A DNA stretch of 64,000 nt from Heterocephalus glaber (GCF_000247695.1 NW_004624781.1:14451317-14515316); one strand, 5' to 3'. Numbered from the stretch's first letter, positions 38,128-52,093 are shown. Numbers and translations are program-made. The notes: generated from the sequence alone by a model not told the origin.

Positions 38128-41068
38128 TAGTTTGAGTTTTAAATTTCAGATTTCTGTTGTATCTCATAAGATTAAAGTAATTCTCTGATACAATAAAAAA
38201 GACCATTGTGTCTCTTCTGTACTGCTATAGTTTTTATACCTGGAACTAAGAAAGTTTAACCAAAAGTTTGCAACATCTTTAATTCAAAACCTAAAGAAAT
38301 GGAGGTCACTTAGATCAGAGAGAGGCTGAAACTTCAGTCTTTAAAGAAAACAAAACGAGAGTCTTTTCTGCTCACAAATTTCCTCTCTTTCATCTCTAAG
38401 AAAGACTTTCTACCATTCTGGATAAAGGATATTATTTGTATCACTGAGATAACTGAATGTGGGCCGAGTTGTTAAATACAAGCCTCAGAAATTCACTATT
38501 TGTTATTTTTCAAACCTCAAAAAGGGATGTTCAAAATAATTTTAATTTCTCTATCACAAACACATCTTAACGCCTTATGCCATGATGCATAATATAATTA
38601 CATAATAAAAAGTTATGTATGACATAGAACATTAATCTCTTTTCAAATAATGGGGGAAAAAAAGAGTGACCATTTGGCTTTTCTTTTCTGCACATATACA
38701 CCCAAATCTATTATATTTCTAACAAGACCACATTGGCTATATAACTTTAGGTAAAAAATACAAAAGGTTTCTTCCTCTTTGGTTAATCTGTTTTTTCCTA
38801 GAGTTTCTTCAGTTCTATTAAAGACCACAAACACCTTTAAATGTATGGAACTAACTTGAAAACTTAAAAAACTGGAAAAGGATTTAAGATCAGAACTGCT
38901 CAGGATTTCTCACTCTCTCATAACAATTGTAATGGGATGTTAAAAATGAAATAATTGTGAACTAATTAGCATTTCAAAAATATTAATGTATTCTATTATT
39001 TTAAATCAATAAAATGAGATTAAAGAATTAGCTCAAAACTAACCTGTTCAACATGAGAATTATATAAAATTTCATAACTCAAGAGGTATGTTTCTCTTAA
39101 GAGTCTATAAAGTGTTAATGAAACTGCTAGTTTTTACTATAAAGGATTGATAGGCACACATTTCCTAATATATACTATGATGCATTTATATAGTCTTTAC
39201 ACAAAATAAGTACATAACACAATTTTTTTATTGAAGGAAACTAAAGCTGTTGGAGACTAGGAATTTTTAAAACTAAAGGGGGATAAAAATAAAATACATG
39301 TAAGGCTAGGGTTATGTGATTCAGAAGGGCTAATACACTATATCATCTCTGTATGCATTTTTCAAGAACATATAGGTCACCTTTGACCTGTATCAGACAC
39401 AAGCTATCAATTTTCAAACTACACTGCCCTATCACAAGCCTGTGAATACTTAATACTATACTATCAAAGCTGTCCCCACCAACACTGCTCATTGTAGAAC
39501 AAAGAAAAGTGTTTTAACAGAGCGATCTGTGCTCTCAAAATAAAATCTAAACTCAATTTCAGTTATAGTTTTTTTGCTTCATGAGTTCTGTATAATTAAT
39601 TTAACTGAACTCACGTGTGCGCACATATACACACCCCACATCCCATCTTCAAACAGTTTTACTTAGAATCAGACACAAAAGAAAAATATCTTCACAGTTG
39701 AAAGGCAGTTGGCTAGGAAATTATTAGAGATCAAAATTCCACTTACATTATCCATATAAATCTATCTCTTACTTTTTCCAAATGTCTGCTTCCTATGGGG
39801 AGTTGAATGAGACGTACTTTCAATGAGTTTGAAGATATTTTGGCTTGATTGTCATGCACTAAGAAAGCTTCCCCAAAAGTTCACAACCAAATCACTGCCT
39901 GAATCCAAAGAGGCTTTTCACCAAAGCAGTCAGCAAATAAAAAGTGCTTTTATTAGTTCTCTGTACCCTGGTCATGGCTATAGGCTACTTCAAAACATGT
40001 CAGCAGGCACAAAGGGAAAGGACATACATATCTGATTTTGTACCTACATTAGAAAAATGTAGTTATGATTTTTATCACTTCAAATATTAACATTAAAAAT
40101 TCTTCCTCTACAAAAATCACTAAAACTACATACGCAATTGTCATAAGACATCCGAGGGAAATTACTTTTTGGAAGATTAAGAAAAAAAATACTGAATTTC
40201 TGGCACACAAACAGAAATTGTTATTAGTGTAACATTTTAATGATGTTTATCAAGTACTTTACAAAGATAATTCCTATTGAATCTCTCAAAAAATTCATTC
40301 TTTTAAAAAGTATCTAAATCCTCTGTGGTTTTAAAGATAATTTTTGCATAAAGTACATTATTTAATAAATACTTAATATAGTTATATAATTTAAATAATA
40401 GAGTAAGTATTTAAAAGAGAAATCTTAATGATATAAAAAGTAATATTTTAAACACCTAACCATGTGTAATAATAAATGGACCAGAAGAATATTCTTTGGA
40501 AAATGCATTCTTTTAAAGATAGTGATTTATGAATCTGTAAGGGTCAAAATTTTAGTATGATTGGAAACAGATGGTATCCCAGAAAAGTCAGGCTCTGGAC
40601 CTGAAACTCCAAACAGGAAATACGGCCCTCACTAGTGAACTGCTTCTCTAATCATTCCCAGAGCTTCATACTTGTTAGTTTTATGAATATCCAAAATGAC
40701 TTTCATCTTTTCTTCCATCTACAAAGCATCAAATAATAGTAAATGTGTGTGCATGTGTACATCTTAAATATAAATAACATGTTTACAATATATGAAAGCA
40801 TATAAACAAATGTGCTTTCAAGCTCAGTGCTAGTGAAGACATCAGGCTAAAAATAACTCACTAATTTAAGTTTATTTTCTTAACTATTTTAAAAATAAAA
40901 TAAAACCAACAACTATTGAGTGAATGTGTCAAAGACACGCCCTTACTAACACTACTATTGGAGAAAATAAAACAAAACCTTATAGGTTTAACGGAAAAGC
41001 AATTAAACTACACTGCTTTCTATTAAACAAGTCACTTAGAAGCCATATGAGCAAAGAAAAAGGCTTAC

Positions 41069-41137
41069 CGTTTTCCCATTGTAGTAATACATCAGGGAAC
41101 TGCTACCCATTCCTGGGACAGGATAAGCACAGTACAT
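41069..41137 (-). CDS. TCF12: TCF12 alternative first coding exon (HEBAlt N-terminus)
   Basis: This is the start exon of the short isoform HEBAlt. From the ATG it reads MYCAYPVPGMG, then SSS, then LMYYYNGKT: 23 codons ending exactly at a consensus donor (ACG then GTAAGCC). It ends in phase 0 and joins in frame to the exon at 29639, giving the known HEBAlt transition from NGKT to VYAPSPN. The start is supported by A at position -3 and by an in-frame TGA 63 nt upstream (41198-41200). HEBAlt lacks AD1 and the upstream part of the canonical protein and carries this Tyr-rich Alt segment instead. It was described in early T-cell precursors. The exon is far shorter than ORF-length cut-offs, so a simple ORF screen would miss it. 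Recognition rests on recall of the mammalian Alt sequence. Confidence 0.93.
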
Positions 41138-41760
41138 GTTGAGAATGGTCCTGTTTGCAGCTAATGCACACAGTTTTTCTCCAAGACATACATCCACTCA
41201 GGCAATCAGAAAGTCTTCAGTACTATGCACCCACACATGGCTCTACTCAAAAGGAACTTATGCAAAACAGGACTGAACCAACTCACAGGGCACACAGGGA
41301 GAGCTTATGCTGTAAGTCACTCTTTCAATTTCCATCAAGTCCTTGCACTGGTACAGGGTACCAATTAGACAAACTTTATGGTACTAAAAGATATTTACTT
41401 ACAAATTCTAAATAGATACAGTGCGCTAAAGATAATATTCCAAAGAAACACTGATTTCGCCATTTACACGCACGCATACAGGCACACACACAAAGGAAGA
41501 GAAACTGACAGGTCCTCCGTTAATCTGTTTTTAGTTTTAATTAGAGCACTTGTGGTGGGGAGACCTTGCTTGCTACACCTCCAGCAACATTACCATCTGG
41601 CATGGCCTAAAGTTGATTCCAACTTTGATAAACACATGATCAAGCAATCAGGAACTGGAAACACTGAATCACGTATATTAAGAAGGATCTAGACAGTTAA
41701 GCCTTCTATAAAATCACTTCCTGGAGAACACAGACCATCTTTAACTAGCTAGAACAAACC
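41138..41760 (-). promoter_or_regulatory. TCF12: Inferred 5' leader and internal promoter region of HEBAlt
   Basis: The HEBAlt exon begins its frame at 41137 with no coding exon spliced upstream, so a transcription start must lie at higher coordinates. The adjoining 600 bp carry no recognisable SINE or LINE, unlike much of the window, and include an in-frame stop at 41198-41200. I see no clear TATA box or CpG-rich core, so the start site cannot be placed. The extent given is only the repeat-free block next to the ATG. This is inference from exon structure and the published existence of HEBAlt, not a promoter motif call. Confidence 0.4.
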
Positions 41761-43279
41761 ATGCTTATTTTTAAGTTATAAAATTATATTAAAAATTGAA
41801 AAGAACATATTTCATTAAAAAGTATTATGAAAAGAGGAAAAATTATCTAAAAACCAATTACTTGTTTTTCAAATAAAAGCATTGATAGCATAGATTTTAA
41901 CTTATAAAGTTCCTTGAATTTCTCATTCATAACATCAATAAAAAGTTTATTATGAAATGTGGTCTTATAGAACACCTAACATGTATTAAGCAATTCAATT
42001 TAAATAGAAAAAATAAAGTTTTTTTTTCCTTTTTGTGAAAGGCTGGTGTTACGCACAGACAAAAATGTATACAGCAGCTAATAAACTAAGACTTCCTCAA
42101 AGTCTTTCCTCCAAGTTTACTATTGTTCTTAAAAAATATTTTATTCATGTTTTATGCTAATACTCAAATTTCTCAGAAAGGAAAAATTAATCAGGGTGGG
42201 AATAAAAGTCTCATAGATTTTTCTAATGTACTGTAATACTTTGAGTCAAAAGGTTTTAAATGTTGTCTTCAAATACATGTTTCTCATAAAAATATTGTTA
42301 CTTAACAGTTTTCCAATTTATCTTTTGGTGTGGAGGACTCTAAGCCAGAAAAACAGAATAGCAAACTTTTCTTATTTCTCATTTCACCCCAGCAAAACCT
42401 CTTTGTGCTAGTTCCTTGTGTGCCTCCTAGGTTCCAATAGGACTGTGTTAATCAGAGGGGAGATCACAAGATGCAAAAAAGGGTCACATCACTTTAGTTT
42501 AAAGGCACCTTTCAAGAAGCAGAACTCCTTTATGAAATATTCTAGGGATATTCCATAAGGGACCAAAAAGCCCCCATTCTTGTGAAACATACTGATCAAA
42601 TCAGAGTAATAAAACTGGATCAGACCATAAGGCCATCTAACTTCACAATGTTTTAAAAGCTGATAGTATCAGAACAACAACAAAACCTCCCCACACTCTC
42701 CAGATATAGAAAAGGCTAAGCAGCAGCTGCAAAAGAACATCACTGTACAGCAGACTATTAAAATGCCAGTCTGCAGAGTGGTGTGTAACTTCCTCCCTCC
42801 TGAGAGGCCACAAAGACCCATTTCAATCCTTAGAGAACTGTGTAAAAAGCTTTGATTTACAATTAACAATGCCAAGCCTTAAAACCATTCAAATAAATTT
42901 TAGTCTTTCGTAGACAGTCTTCTCTATTAATAGCTACTTTAAAAAAGGAAAATCAATCATTTAAAATAAAAATTCCCTTTTCTGTTAATTATGAAAAATA
43001 AACTTACTTTTCAATAGACATTAAGGAAGAATAAGGGGGTGAGGGAGCTACAATATACTTCTTAATTTTCTTTCTACAATCATTGCTCTAACTTGAGAAG
43101 AATTTTATACTGATTTTAAAAATCCACCTGCAATAATTAAGCTTATTTCTCTGGTACTTGATAGAAAAAAAGAGAACACTAGTCGTCTGATAAAACAAGC
43201 TGCATAATGTAACTCCAACTATGCAAATGTGGCTACAAAAGCACAATGTGAATTTTAACACTTCATCAGTTGCCTTTTA

Positions 43280-43322
43280 TATTATATTTTATTTTATTTA
43301 TTTATTTATTTATTTTATTTTA
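43280..43322. repeat. (ATTT)n low-complexity repeat
   Basis: A run of TTTA/TTTTA units. It may be the relic of a SINE tail, but no SINE body is seen beside it. Confidence 0.85.
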
Positions 43323-45767
43323 GTAAAAAAAGAAACTCAGAGTAGACAATAAAATCAAATTTTTTCTAAAGTCAGCTAATTAAGCAAGTGGGTAAGATTT
43401 CTTCTTAACCTGCAATCTGAATGTGAAACAGAATAGCTTTTAAACAGCTGTTGAGTAACTACAAGTTTTGCTTCTACTTTTCATTTTTCCTCTCAAAAGC
43501 AGACACAAAACCCATACATGTGTAGGTAAGACCTTTCCTCCGATATAGTCATTTGGTATACACTACTGCCTAAATTGAGATTAGATGTAGAAACTTAAAG
43601 AACAAACTACATCTGTACCTGTCTATGCAATATTAGAATTATCCCTCAAAAACAGTATATCATCAAGAAAACTGACAGCAGCTTAAATAAAATGTTCCTA
43701 TATTCTACTTGTTTGTTTTGGCAAGGTCTTTTGTCATTCCAAAATACCATCTTTTTGAAGTTTGCCTTACCCCAAAGAAACTACATTTGGCTAATGTAGT
43801 TCATTTGCTTTATCACAATTATAAATTATCTTCCATGATAAAATTTTTTCCTCAGAATTTTTTTAAACTATGCAACAGCTGCAGAACATTTTTTTTTCCT
43901 AAGGAGAATCAAATTACAGGAAAAAATGCATATAGATGGATCAAGTGCTGCTCTTGTCAATGCAGTTGTTTAATCTCTGCCTTTTTTTTTCTTAAAGGAA
44001 CATGTCAAGGGTTAATCCTGTGACTCAGTCTGACAAAACAAGTCAGCTGGAGACAGGGCCAATTTCAGACAGGCGTGCAGTCTGTACAGGAGCCCTGAAC
44101 TGTTACGCACTTTTTATCTTGAATTTTTTCCATCCACAATTTCTACATTATCATTTATGTGTTATTCTAAGATTATATGATTAACTCAATATTAACGTCA
44201 TCTAGTCCAATAACCTAAACAAATCACCAAGTTTTATAGCAAGAGGGTATTACCATATACAAAGGCAACATGATTAATGAAAATGTCAGAAAAACTTGAA
44301 AAAAATACAACTTGTAGCCTTACCATTTTTTTTTTATAGTTAACTGATGACTCCTGGTTCAAGGATTATTGCATTTTACTGACTTTTCAAATATGTTTTC
44401 CCCTCAAATGTTTCAGGATGTGATGTTTATTGCTATTCATCAAGCAGAGACCTAAACTAGACAAGAAAAAGTTACATTGTGCAATTTATGGTTCTTTTCT
44501 GAAGAGTCAGAAAAAGATGTTTTTAAAAGTATACTAAGGTGAAGACTTTTGGGAAACTTCAGCTTAAATTCCAAACTTCTCTACAAAAATTACCTTCCTC
44601 TTCTTATTTTTCTGTTCATTGGGAAATAGATCTCCCTTGGAGGGCTAGGCAAAACTTCTTAGAATGCCCCATGCAGCATTTTTATCTATTTTATTAGCTC
44701 ATGTGTATCTCTGATGTTTGGTTCATTTTGAGAGTCATTTTTAAAAAACTATCCTTAAGCAAGAATGTTCCAAGTAACAAAAAAATTCTAAATAGTTCTC
44801 CAATGAAGATTTTAACTGAACTGAATTACATATCTCTAATTAAGATCAGTTAACAGTTAACTTCACTGTATATTCTTCTAAAATAATCAAGTAATAGCCT
44901 ACCCTCCTCAAAAGGCAGAAAAGTTAAATTTAAAAAGCCACTTATAGGATTCTTCGTGAAAAATTTCAAAATTATTTCTAAGTGAATCAATTCTTGGAAA
45001 ACAGACTTTCAGGGTAATAAATGAAACCAAACTTAAAAGTTCACATATGATTAATTCCACAGATGGACTCTACATTTCCCTAAAGGATAAAACTGAGTAA
45101 ATAATACATTACTGGCTATGATGAAGGTAAGGGTGGGGTAGATTTAAGAGTATAATAAATGAGAGAATGTTTAAGTAGACAAATTCAAAATAGAAAGACC
45201 CTCCTTCCCTGATGCCTTCTCCTAATTGGGCTTGGACAGAAATGACGTGTGAGTGATGCTGTCTACCAAATGTGCAGAATTTTAGTTAGCACTGCTAACT
45301 AAATCAGACACCAACATCCCAATATTACAGTGAACATTTTTCTAGTATGTGTTCCACTGCAAGAAAGGTTATTTCTAAGTGTTGAATTATTCTTTTTCTC
45401 ATATTTTACCAAATTTACTTTTATAACAAAATGAGCATACGAAAACTCCAGTGAAATAATACATCCCTCTTAAACCAATCCATTAACATTTAATGCATAT
45501 TAAAGATAATAGTGTTCTATAGACCTGAACTCACACAGTGCTTCTTACTCAACAGCCACTGTCATCTTGCTGCTCAATACATGAGTAAAAAGGTTTCCAA
45601 TTACTATTTTTCTAATGTATAAGAAGTCTTAAATATCAAAGATCTGATCTTGTGAGCTTTACTTAGGTGACACTCTAAGGAAAAAACTGTTTCAATTAAG
45701 CCTTAATTATGAATATCTAAATATCCCCCAATATCAGACTTATTAGTAAATGTTAATGATTAGTTTG

Positions 45768-45958
45768 AGGCTGGAGGCAGTGGTGCACGCCTGCAATCCT
45801 AGCTTCTACTGAGGGCTGAGGCAAGAGGATCACTAATTTCAAGGTTAGCCTGGAAAACCTTTTGTCAAAATAAAACATAAAAAGCACTGAGGCTATAGAT
45901 GAGTGGTGCAGTAACCCCTGGGTTTAATTTCCAGTATCACAAAACTAAATAAATAAAA
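45768..45958 (+). mobile_element. B1-dID composite SINE
   Basis: A B1 part (GGAGGCAGTGGTGCACGCC, GATCACTAATTTCAAGGTTA) is followed by a diverged ID part (CTGAGGCTATAGATGAGTGG, GGGTTTAATTTCCAGTATC). Confidence 0.75.
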
Positions 45959-45960
45959 AG

Positions 45961-46040
45961 GACTGGGGATGTAGTTCACTGATACAGTATTTGCCTAACA
46001 TATGTGAGACAATGAGTCTATTTTCCAGTGCTGCCAAGAA
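45961..46040 (+). mobile_element. Old ID SINE
   Basis: Forward copy directly after the B1-dID: CTGGGGATGTAGTTCACTGA, then TTGCCTAACATATGTGAG. Confidence 0.65.
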
Positions 46041-46130
46041 AAAAATTAGTTTAGAGTATTAGTACTGATTATTTGGCTGCTGGGTAGGAATATGGATCAT
46101 CAAAACAACACATAAAAATACACTGGTTGG

Positions 46131-46204
46131 AGCTGAAGATGTAGCTTGGTGGTAGATTGCATGTGTAACATGTGCAAACCAGCACATTTACTAGTACCAC
46201 CAAG
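46131..46204 (+). mobile_element. Old ID SINE
   Basis: Forward copy: GAGCTGAAGATGTAGCTTGG, then GTAACATGTGCAAACCAGC. Confidence 0.6.
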
Positions 46205-46932
46205 AGAACAAAATGAAACAGATCATCCCAAACCATATCTCAAGGCAGAGCATAGACGTGATAAAATTCACACATCAGCAGCTGTCTTACACACAAAACA
46301 GCACATTTCTTACTGCTTCTTCAGAAATATCTCAAGTCTAATATGAGTTTTAGAAATGTTTAATAATAAAATAGAAAACATTCATCTGTATAGCTAATGG
46401 AAATAATTAGTATATAACCTGCATTTTTAGGGAAAAAAATCATTTGTTTACTCCCTATTTTAACAGCTGTATGACTAGACTGAGGATGTGTAAAAATAGT
46501 CATCCCCTGAAGGAGAAATCAAATGTATCTCTTTCTTAGATAAACAAATAGTACTCCCCTAACATCAACACTAACAGAGGTTAACATGCAAATGTCCTAA
46601 AAGGCCCTATTAGATACCCCTTCCAATGAGATAGAATTATCATTACTGAGACTGTAAACCTGAAGCAAACTGCATGTTTCTTTTCATCATAAATCTACTA
46701 TGACAAACCAGTTTTCTTTGAAAAATTAGAGGGAGGCTCTCTGTCCAATTCCTGAGCCTCTTAGTTGTCCATTTTTTTCCCCATGTGAAATATAGTTTGT
46801 CACTTCTCATTTACCACTTGAAATAACACTGTGAGAAAATCATTAATGATGTTGCAACTCCATAATCTTACAGCAGATGGCTCTATAATCACAGGACCAC
46901 CTATTCCCTCTTTCCCTCCTCCCTGTCCTCTG

Positions 46933-46933
<1 letters not shown>

Positions 46934-46978
<45 letters not shown>
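46934..46978. repeat. (TG)n microsatellite
   Basis: About 20 uninterrupted GT units. The open frames on both strands here come from the repeat. Confidence 0.95.
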
Positions 46979-49619
46979 TGTATGTACATAAAAACACCAA
47001 AGATCCTATGCTTTTAAACTCCTCAGTAAACCTATACTTCTGAAGAGTTTTCAAGAATGGGATAAAGTTTTGAATTTGTTAGGCAATATAACAACAAAAA
47101 CTATAAGGGAACAGTTATTAAATTGCCTATAAAGGATAACAATTTTTGTGAACATGGTCCTGGGTTGAGTTCTCTCTCTCTTCAAGAGTGTCACTCACTT
47201 TTTGTTTCCTCTTTTAACCTGTGCAACATTTTTCTTCTGAGCTGAGAAGTTTCAACTTACAAGAAATAGAATAGCATCAAGATACTCAATTTTATTTTAA
47301 ATTTATTTTTAGAGTCCAGAAGAAGCCTCTTTATCTTAGCCCAGTATTACTTCAAGTATATGTAATCCAAAGCTCTAAATAATTTGAACACTGAGTTAGT
47401 TTTGGTCACAATTTATATTTTTGCTTCAGTAAAAATTCTTGCTGGTGGTAGTAGTTTTTAAATACTTCCTTATCTCTGAATAATTAAAAATTGAGAATTT
47501 GCCAAAATATCTTTCCTCACATTTATAATGATCAACTAACAAAGCAAAGCTAATTTTTGCCATACTCTTTGGAAGAAATCATGCAGATCCCAAATTTATG
47601 AGAGAACCTATCTTTAAAAAAATGGTTTCTTTTAAATTTTGATGACCCTTCTCATTTCATTTTGAAAACACGTCTGAGAAGAGCATAATAAACAGGGAAA
47701 CGGTGTTAACTGTCCTTTTTCAACATGGAAAAAAACAGTGCTGTCTAATATTTACTATGCATCATCAGTAAAGGTGCTATGTCACCCTAATAATGACAAG
47801 TGTCCCTTACCAAACAGATTGAGAAATGGACACAAAGCCTGGGAAAAATCTGTTAACTTAGTCATATATGCCTGTAAGATGCGTATATGCAGTAGAGCAG
47901 AAATACTCTCCTCACGATTCATTAGTATTCTACATAACATGAAGTAAGCTGTTCAGGTCCCAGAACACTATGGAGTTATAATATGTAATGAAAAACAGCA
48001 CAGGACCAGAAGTTAGGAGACAGGGGCCCAGGTTTCAGGATGGCCTCCCAGGAGGTACGGTGGCTCAGAATAGGTCACTGAATCATTTCTACAAAATGCA
48101 GGCATTAAGTTATGCTAAAGTTCTTCTAGCCATTTCACCACTATTAAAACTTTTTATCATCTATTCTGCCCCCAAGCCCTGAACTCCTCTTTTGAAAGAT
48201 TTTTGCCTTCCAAGAGCTTTTTCATTGAGTTGTACTAAATATTTTTCCTTGTTAAAAAGAACAACTCAGAGCCATTTAACTGCCATTTAGACTTCTGATT
48301 AAAAGGGAAATGAAGCATTGCCATGCTGAGCTGAAATTATTCCAATGCATGAAATGTGACATCTTATTTCAGTATACAACCCAACTGTTATGTTTTCTAA
48401 ACCTTTTTAAATCTTGTCATATTACTGTTCTGAAGAGCCAGAGGTGTGTCCCACTGACATAGATGAGATCTAGTGCCACATCAACCTTAAACTGTTCTCT
48501 TATAGCCCTATCTACAAATTGCATAATTAAAAGCCTAAACCCTCACATGAAAGGTAGATCCAAAAAAGGAATCTGAATACATAGTTGTAACTTCTCACTT
48601 TCAAGATTCCAAATGCTTTGTCTTTTAATAATTATGCTAGCAAATGAAGTATCTGTACAATAGGTTAGTTATACATTTCTATTGCCTAGTAATATGTTCA
48701 TTTAGAAATATTATCATTCTTGAAGGCTATGTAGTACCTAAGACAAAATGGTTACAATTTTTCTTTTTAAATGGCTGACATCTTACTGATTGTTTAAATC
48801 ACTCAACAATTTTGGTGTCTCAATAATATGTAATCTGAGGTGCAGGTCAGACATTTTGTTTAACAAAGTATCATGAAGAAAATGGAAGATTGGCAGCTAA
48901 CTCTGTCAAATAAGGATGGAACTCTCTCTCCACGGACAAAATTTTAGCAACAAAGTATTATGGGAGCCCATCTAAATAAGAGGGCTGAGCCTGCTGCACT
49001 ATCCTTTGATAAGCCTTTAATAAAGATGTAGCTTTGTGCCTTTTGCCTGAAGAATGTAGCAGAGGGTAAAAGAGACTATGATGCAGATAGTAAGAAAAGA
49101 TAGTTAAAATGAGCAGATAAACTGAACGCTTACAGGGTGCAAGAAGAGAGTAAAGGGTGGGAAACAACAACACCAGAGTAACTTTAGTGTGTGGTCTCGA
49201 GGACACCCACTTGCCCTAACTTTGGTTATTTCACAATGAAATGACTGATATATTAAAAAGACTCAAACTGTGTTACTATTTAAAATTGGAATAAAGAATA
49301 TATGAATGTAAGAGCACAATTTTCTAATGCTAAGATCTCACATCAGAAACCAAATGCATGTCTTCCCAACTCTAACACATCTGAGACACAGTCTATGTTC
49401 GTATAAATGGAAGTAACTTCAGTGATGGAACTCTTTTTTCATCCCTGAAAAGGTTTTACAAGGTTTAAACACATTTAATGTTACATAATGTAAGGATTAA
49501 AATGCACCTAGAGCTCTTCTCTGAAGATAACTCAGGTTGTAACTTCTCTGAGTAAACTGAGCCTGGCCAGTAAGAAAAAAGAGCTATGCTGTATTGCTCA
49601 TCATTTGGGTTTGTCCTTT

Positions 49620-50340
49620 TGTTCAACAAATAGTTACCGAGCATCTATCATGCACTTTGGTGCTAGAGATATGTATCAATGAACAATGTAAATAAAACTA
49701 TCACTTTGTCCTGAGGCAGATAAAATAAACAAATTAGGGTACATTAGATGGTATTAAGTGTTGTAGAGAAAAATACAGCAAGGAAGGGTGTGGGGTACTT
49801 GGGAACAGTCTGCCATTTTATATGGGATGGTCATGAAAGATCCCCATTGATAAAACTATCCATGACCAAAGAAAAATCCAGCCATGTGGACCCCAGAGGA
49901 CTGTGGTGTTCTCCTGCAGTGAAAACAATGAACACACACATGCAAAGACCCTCAAGGAGGGATGTGCTTGTATCTGCGAGCAGTGAGGAGCTCTGTATGG
50001 CTGGAGGAAGTCAAGAAGGGCAGACTGCAGATGATGAGATCCAAGAGGGACCAGGGGACAGTTATGAAGGTCTCCTAAGTCATTTAAAGAACTCTGGTTT
50101 TACAGTGATAGAAAAGACAGCTTCTGGAAGATTTTGCGCAAAGGGATGATATAATTTAACTTTGACTTTAAAAAAAAAAATCTTTCTGTGTTTAAAAAAA
50201 CTGCCGAAGGAAAAACTGAGAAACCAGCTGGGGAGCTACAGACATAATTCAAGAAAAAGATAAAGGTGGCTTGCACAAAGATGACAACAAAAGAGATGGT
50301 GACAAAGGCCTGAATTCTTGAAGATAATTTTAGTATAAGA
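49620..50340 (-). mobile_element. L2 LINE 3' fragment
   Basis: The plus strand follows the inverted L2 3' consensus: TTCAACAAATAGTTACCGAG, AGTGTTGTAGAGAAAAATAC, AGAACTCTGGTTTTACAGTG, CGCAAAGGGATGATATAA. The 133-codon open frame at 49748-50149 lies wholly inside this element and is not a gene. Confidence 0.75.
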
Positions 50341-50739
50341 AATTTAATATGGGAAGATTATCACTATTATGCTTTCATGTCAATGAAACCATAACTTTCC
50401 TCTAGAAAAAAAGCTTTCTGTATTCTGGTTTTTCTATACTTCTCTGCCACATGAAGACTATGGCCCTCTATTTTTAGTTAAGTCAATTTTAGGCAATGTA
50501 GAGCTAGTACTGATGGCTGAATTACATGGAGTTTCTTATTTTTTCTTTTGTTTTTGTGCAAAAATATTCCTATTAAATGCATAATTGAGGGGGGACGGGA
50601 CAAATAATTGTTTCTTGTTAAGAAAGCAAGTTAACATATTTTTGATGTTTGGAACAACTAGGGGAAGAAGATGAAAAGTTAATTTAGAACAGAAAGTTAT
50701 TAACAATTCTTCCCACTCTACATATATAGCACAATGGCT

Positions 50740-50864
50740 TCAGGTTTTGTTTTGTTTTTTGTTTTTTAGTATGTAGCCCAAGCTAGCCTCAAACTCATGG
50801 TGAGGCCCCCTGCCTCAGCCTTCCCTACCTGGGATTACAGGTATGTGCCACCACCCTCAGCTAA
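50740..50864 (-). mobile_element. B1 SINE
   Basis: Reverse B1: GTAGCCCAAGCTAGCCTCAA, then CTGGGATTACAGGTATGTGC. Confidence 0.8.
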
Positions 50865-51219
50865 CACAGTACTTTTAAAAAATCCCATTAATTAAAAAAA
50901 ACATTTCCTGGATACCACATTATGCACCCAGGGGAAAACAATTATTCAACACAAAAAATTAAAAAATTACTTCTTTCCAAAGATCAAAGTTACCTTTTGT
51001 CTGTAAGCATCTGGAAGACAGGGCCCATGTTATAATTATGCATAGTTAGACCCCTAATGCCTAAAAGAATTCCTCATTCACAGTAACTGCACGGTATTTA
51101 ATAACTATAACAGAAGGAATACTTATGTTTAGGGGAAATTGACTAGATGGGAGTCAATTCTAATAGCAAAGAATTTCTCATTCTCACTCAAATCGCTCAA
51201 AAAAACACAAAGATTTTTT

Positions 51220-51282
51220 GTTTGTTTGTTTTTGTGCTAGGAATCAAACCCATGGGATGCCCTACCACCAGACCTAGTTTTT
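51220..51282 (-). mobile_element. ID SINE with internal deletion
   Basis: Reverse fragment: TTTTTGTGCTAGGAATCAAA, then GCCCTACCACCAGACC. Confidence 0.5.
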
Positions 51283-51729
51283 AAATTTTTTAACCATCTT
51301 TAGTGATGTTGGAAGACACTGATAACTTTTGATTTCGAAGTAAAATATAATCAAGCATAGTCAGAAAACTTGGGAAGAGCTTTGGTCGCTAGACTTCACT
51401 TAAATTTATAGAGATTAACATGAAAAAATGTATTTTCAAGGGACAGAAGATTCTCTTAGCTTCTGCATTAAATATTTATTATTAATCACAAACATGATGT
51501 ATGATTGAAAAAAATCATACTTGGCTTGGAAATGATTCTCAAGCTCTGGCAACTACCCTTCACTTTAGGTTCCACAATCAGGTTGGAAGAGGATAAGATG
51601 ATCATCAGGTACACATGCACCTAAGTTTAAATTAAAAATTCACAGCAGATATGTTTATATCAAAGAAAGATTATTTATACCTTATACTAAACTGTTTAAA
51701 AACATATTTACTAATATATCTATTCCTAG

Positions 51730-51848
51730 GCTTTTTTTTAATTTTGGAGACAGGCTCTTGCTAAATCATTAAGTTACCCAGGTTATGCTCAAATCTCTCT
51801 CTCAGCCTCCCAGAGTGCTAGGATAAATGTACCACCATGCCTGGCTCC
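51730..51848 (-). mobile_element. B1 SINE
   Basis: Reverse B1: GGAGACAGGCTCTTGCTAAA, CTCAGCCTCCCAGAGTGCTA, ACCACCATGCCTGGCTC. Confidence 0.8.
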
Positions 51849-52093
51849 CAAGCCTACTTTCAATGCCTTGAACTTCCCTGTATACTATTACTTAATGTGA
51901 CATTTAAATCTCAGTGAATTATGACACTACAGTACCCACCCACTTTATACATCGAGGCTCCACCACTCTTCTAGTCAGGAACATTTCAGAATGCAGCAAA
52001 TAATGGTCCTAGAAAGTACCTGTCAATACAATCAACTCTGGCCCAGGGCCTTAATGATGAACGGGATTATACCTGCATTCTTTGAGTCTACTG

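Noticed and set aside
41155..41692. Plus-strand open frames next to the HEBAlt exon
   Set aside because: They show no family resemblance and are opposite in direction to the gene; they look like chance frames in the leader region.
46800..47054. Open frames with a poly-Val/Cys or poly-Thr/His run
   Set aside because: They are translations of the (TG)n microsatellite.
49748..50149. 133-codon open frame
   Set aside because: It lies inside an inverted L2 3' fragment and has no domain or splice context.
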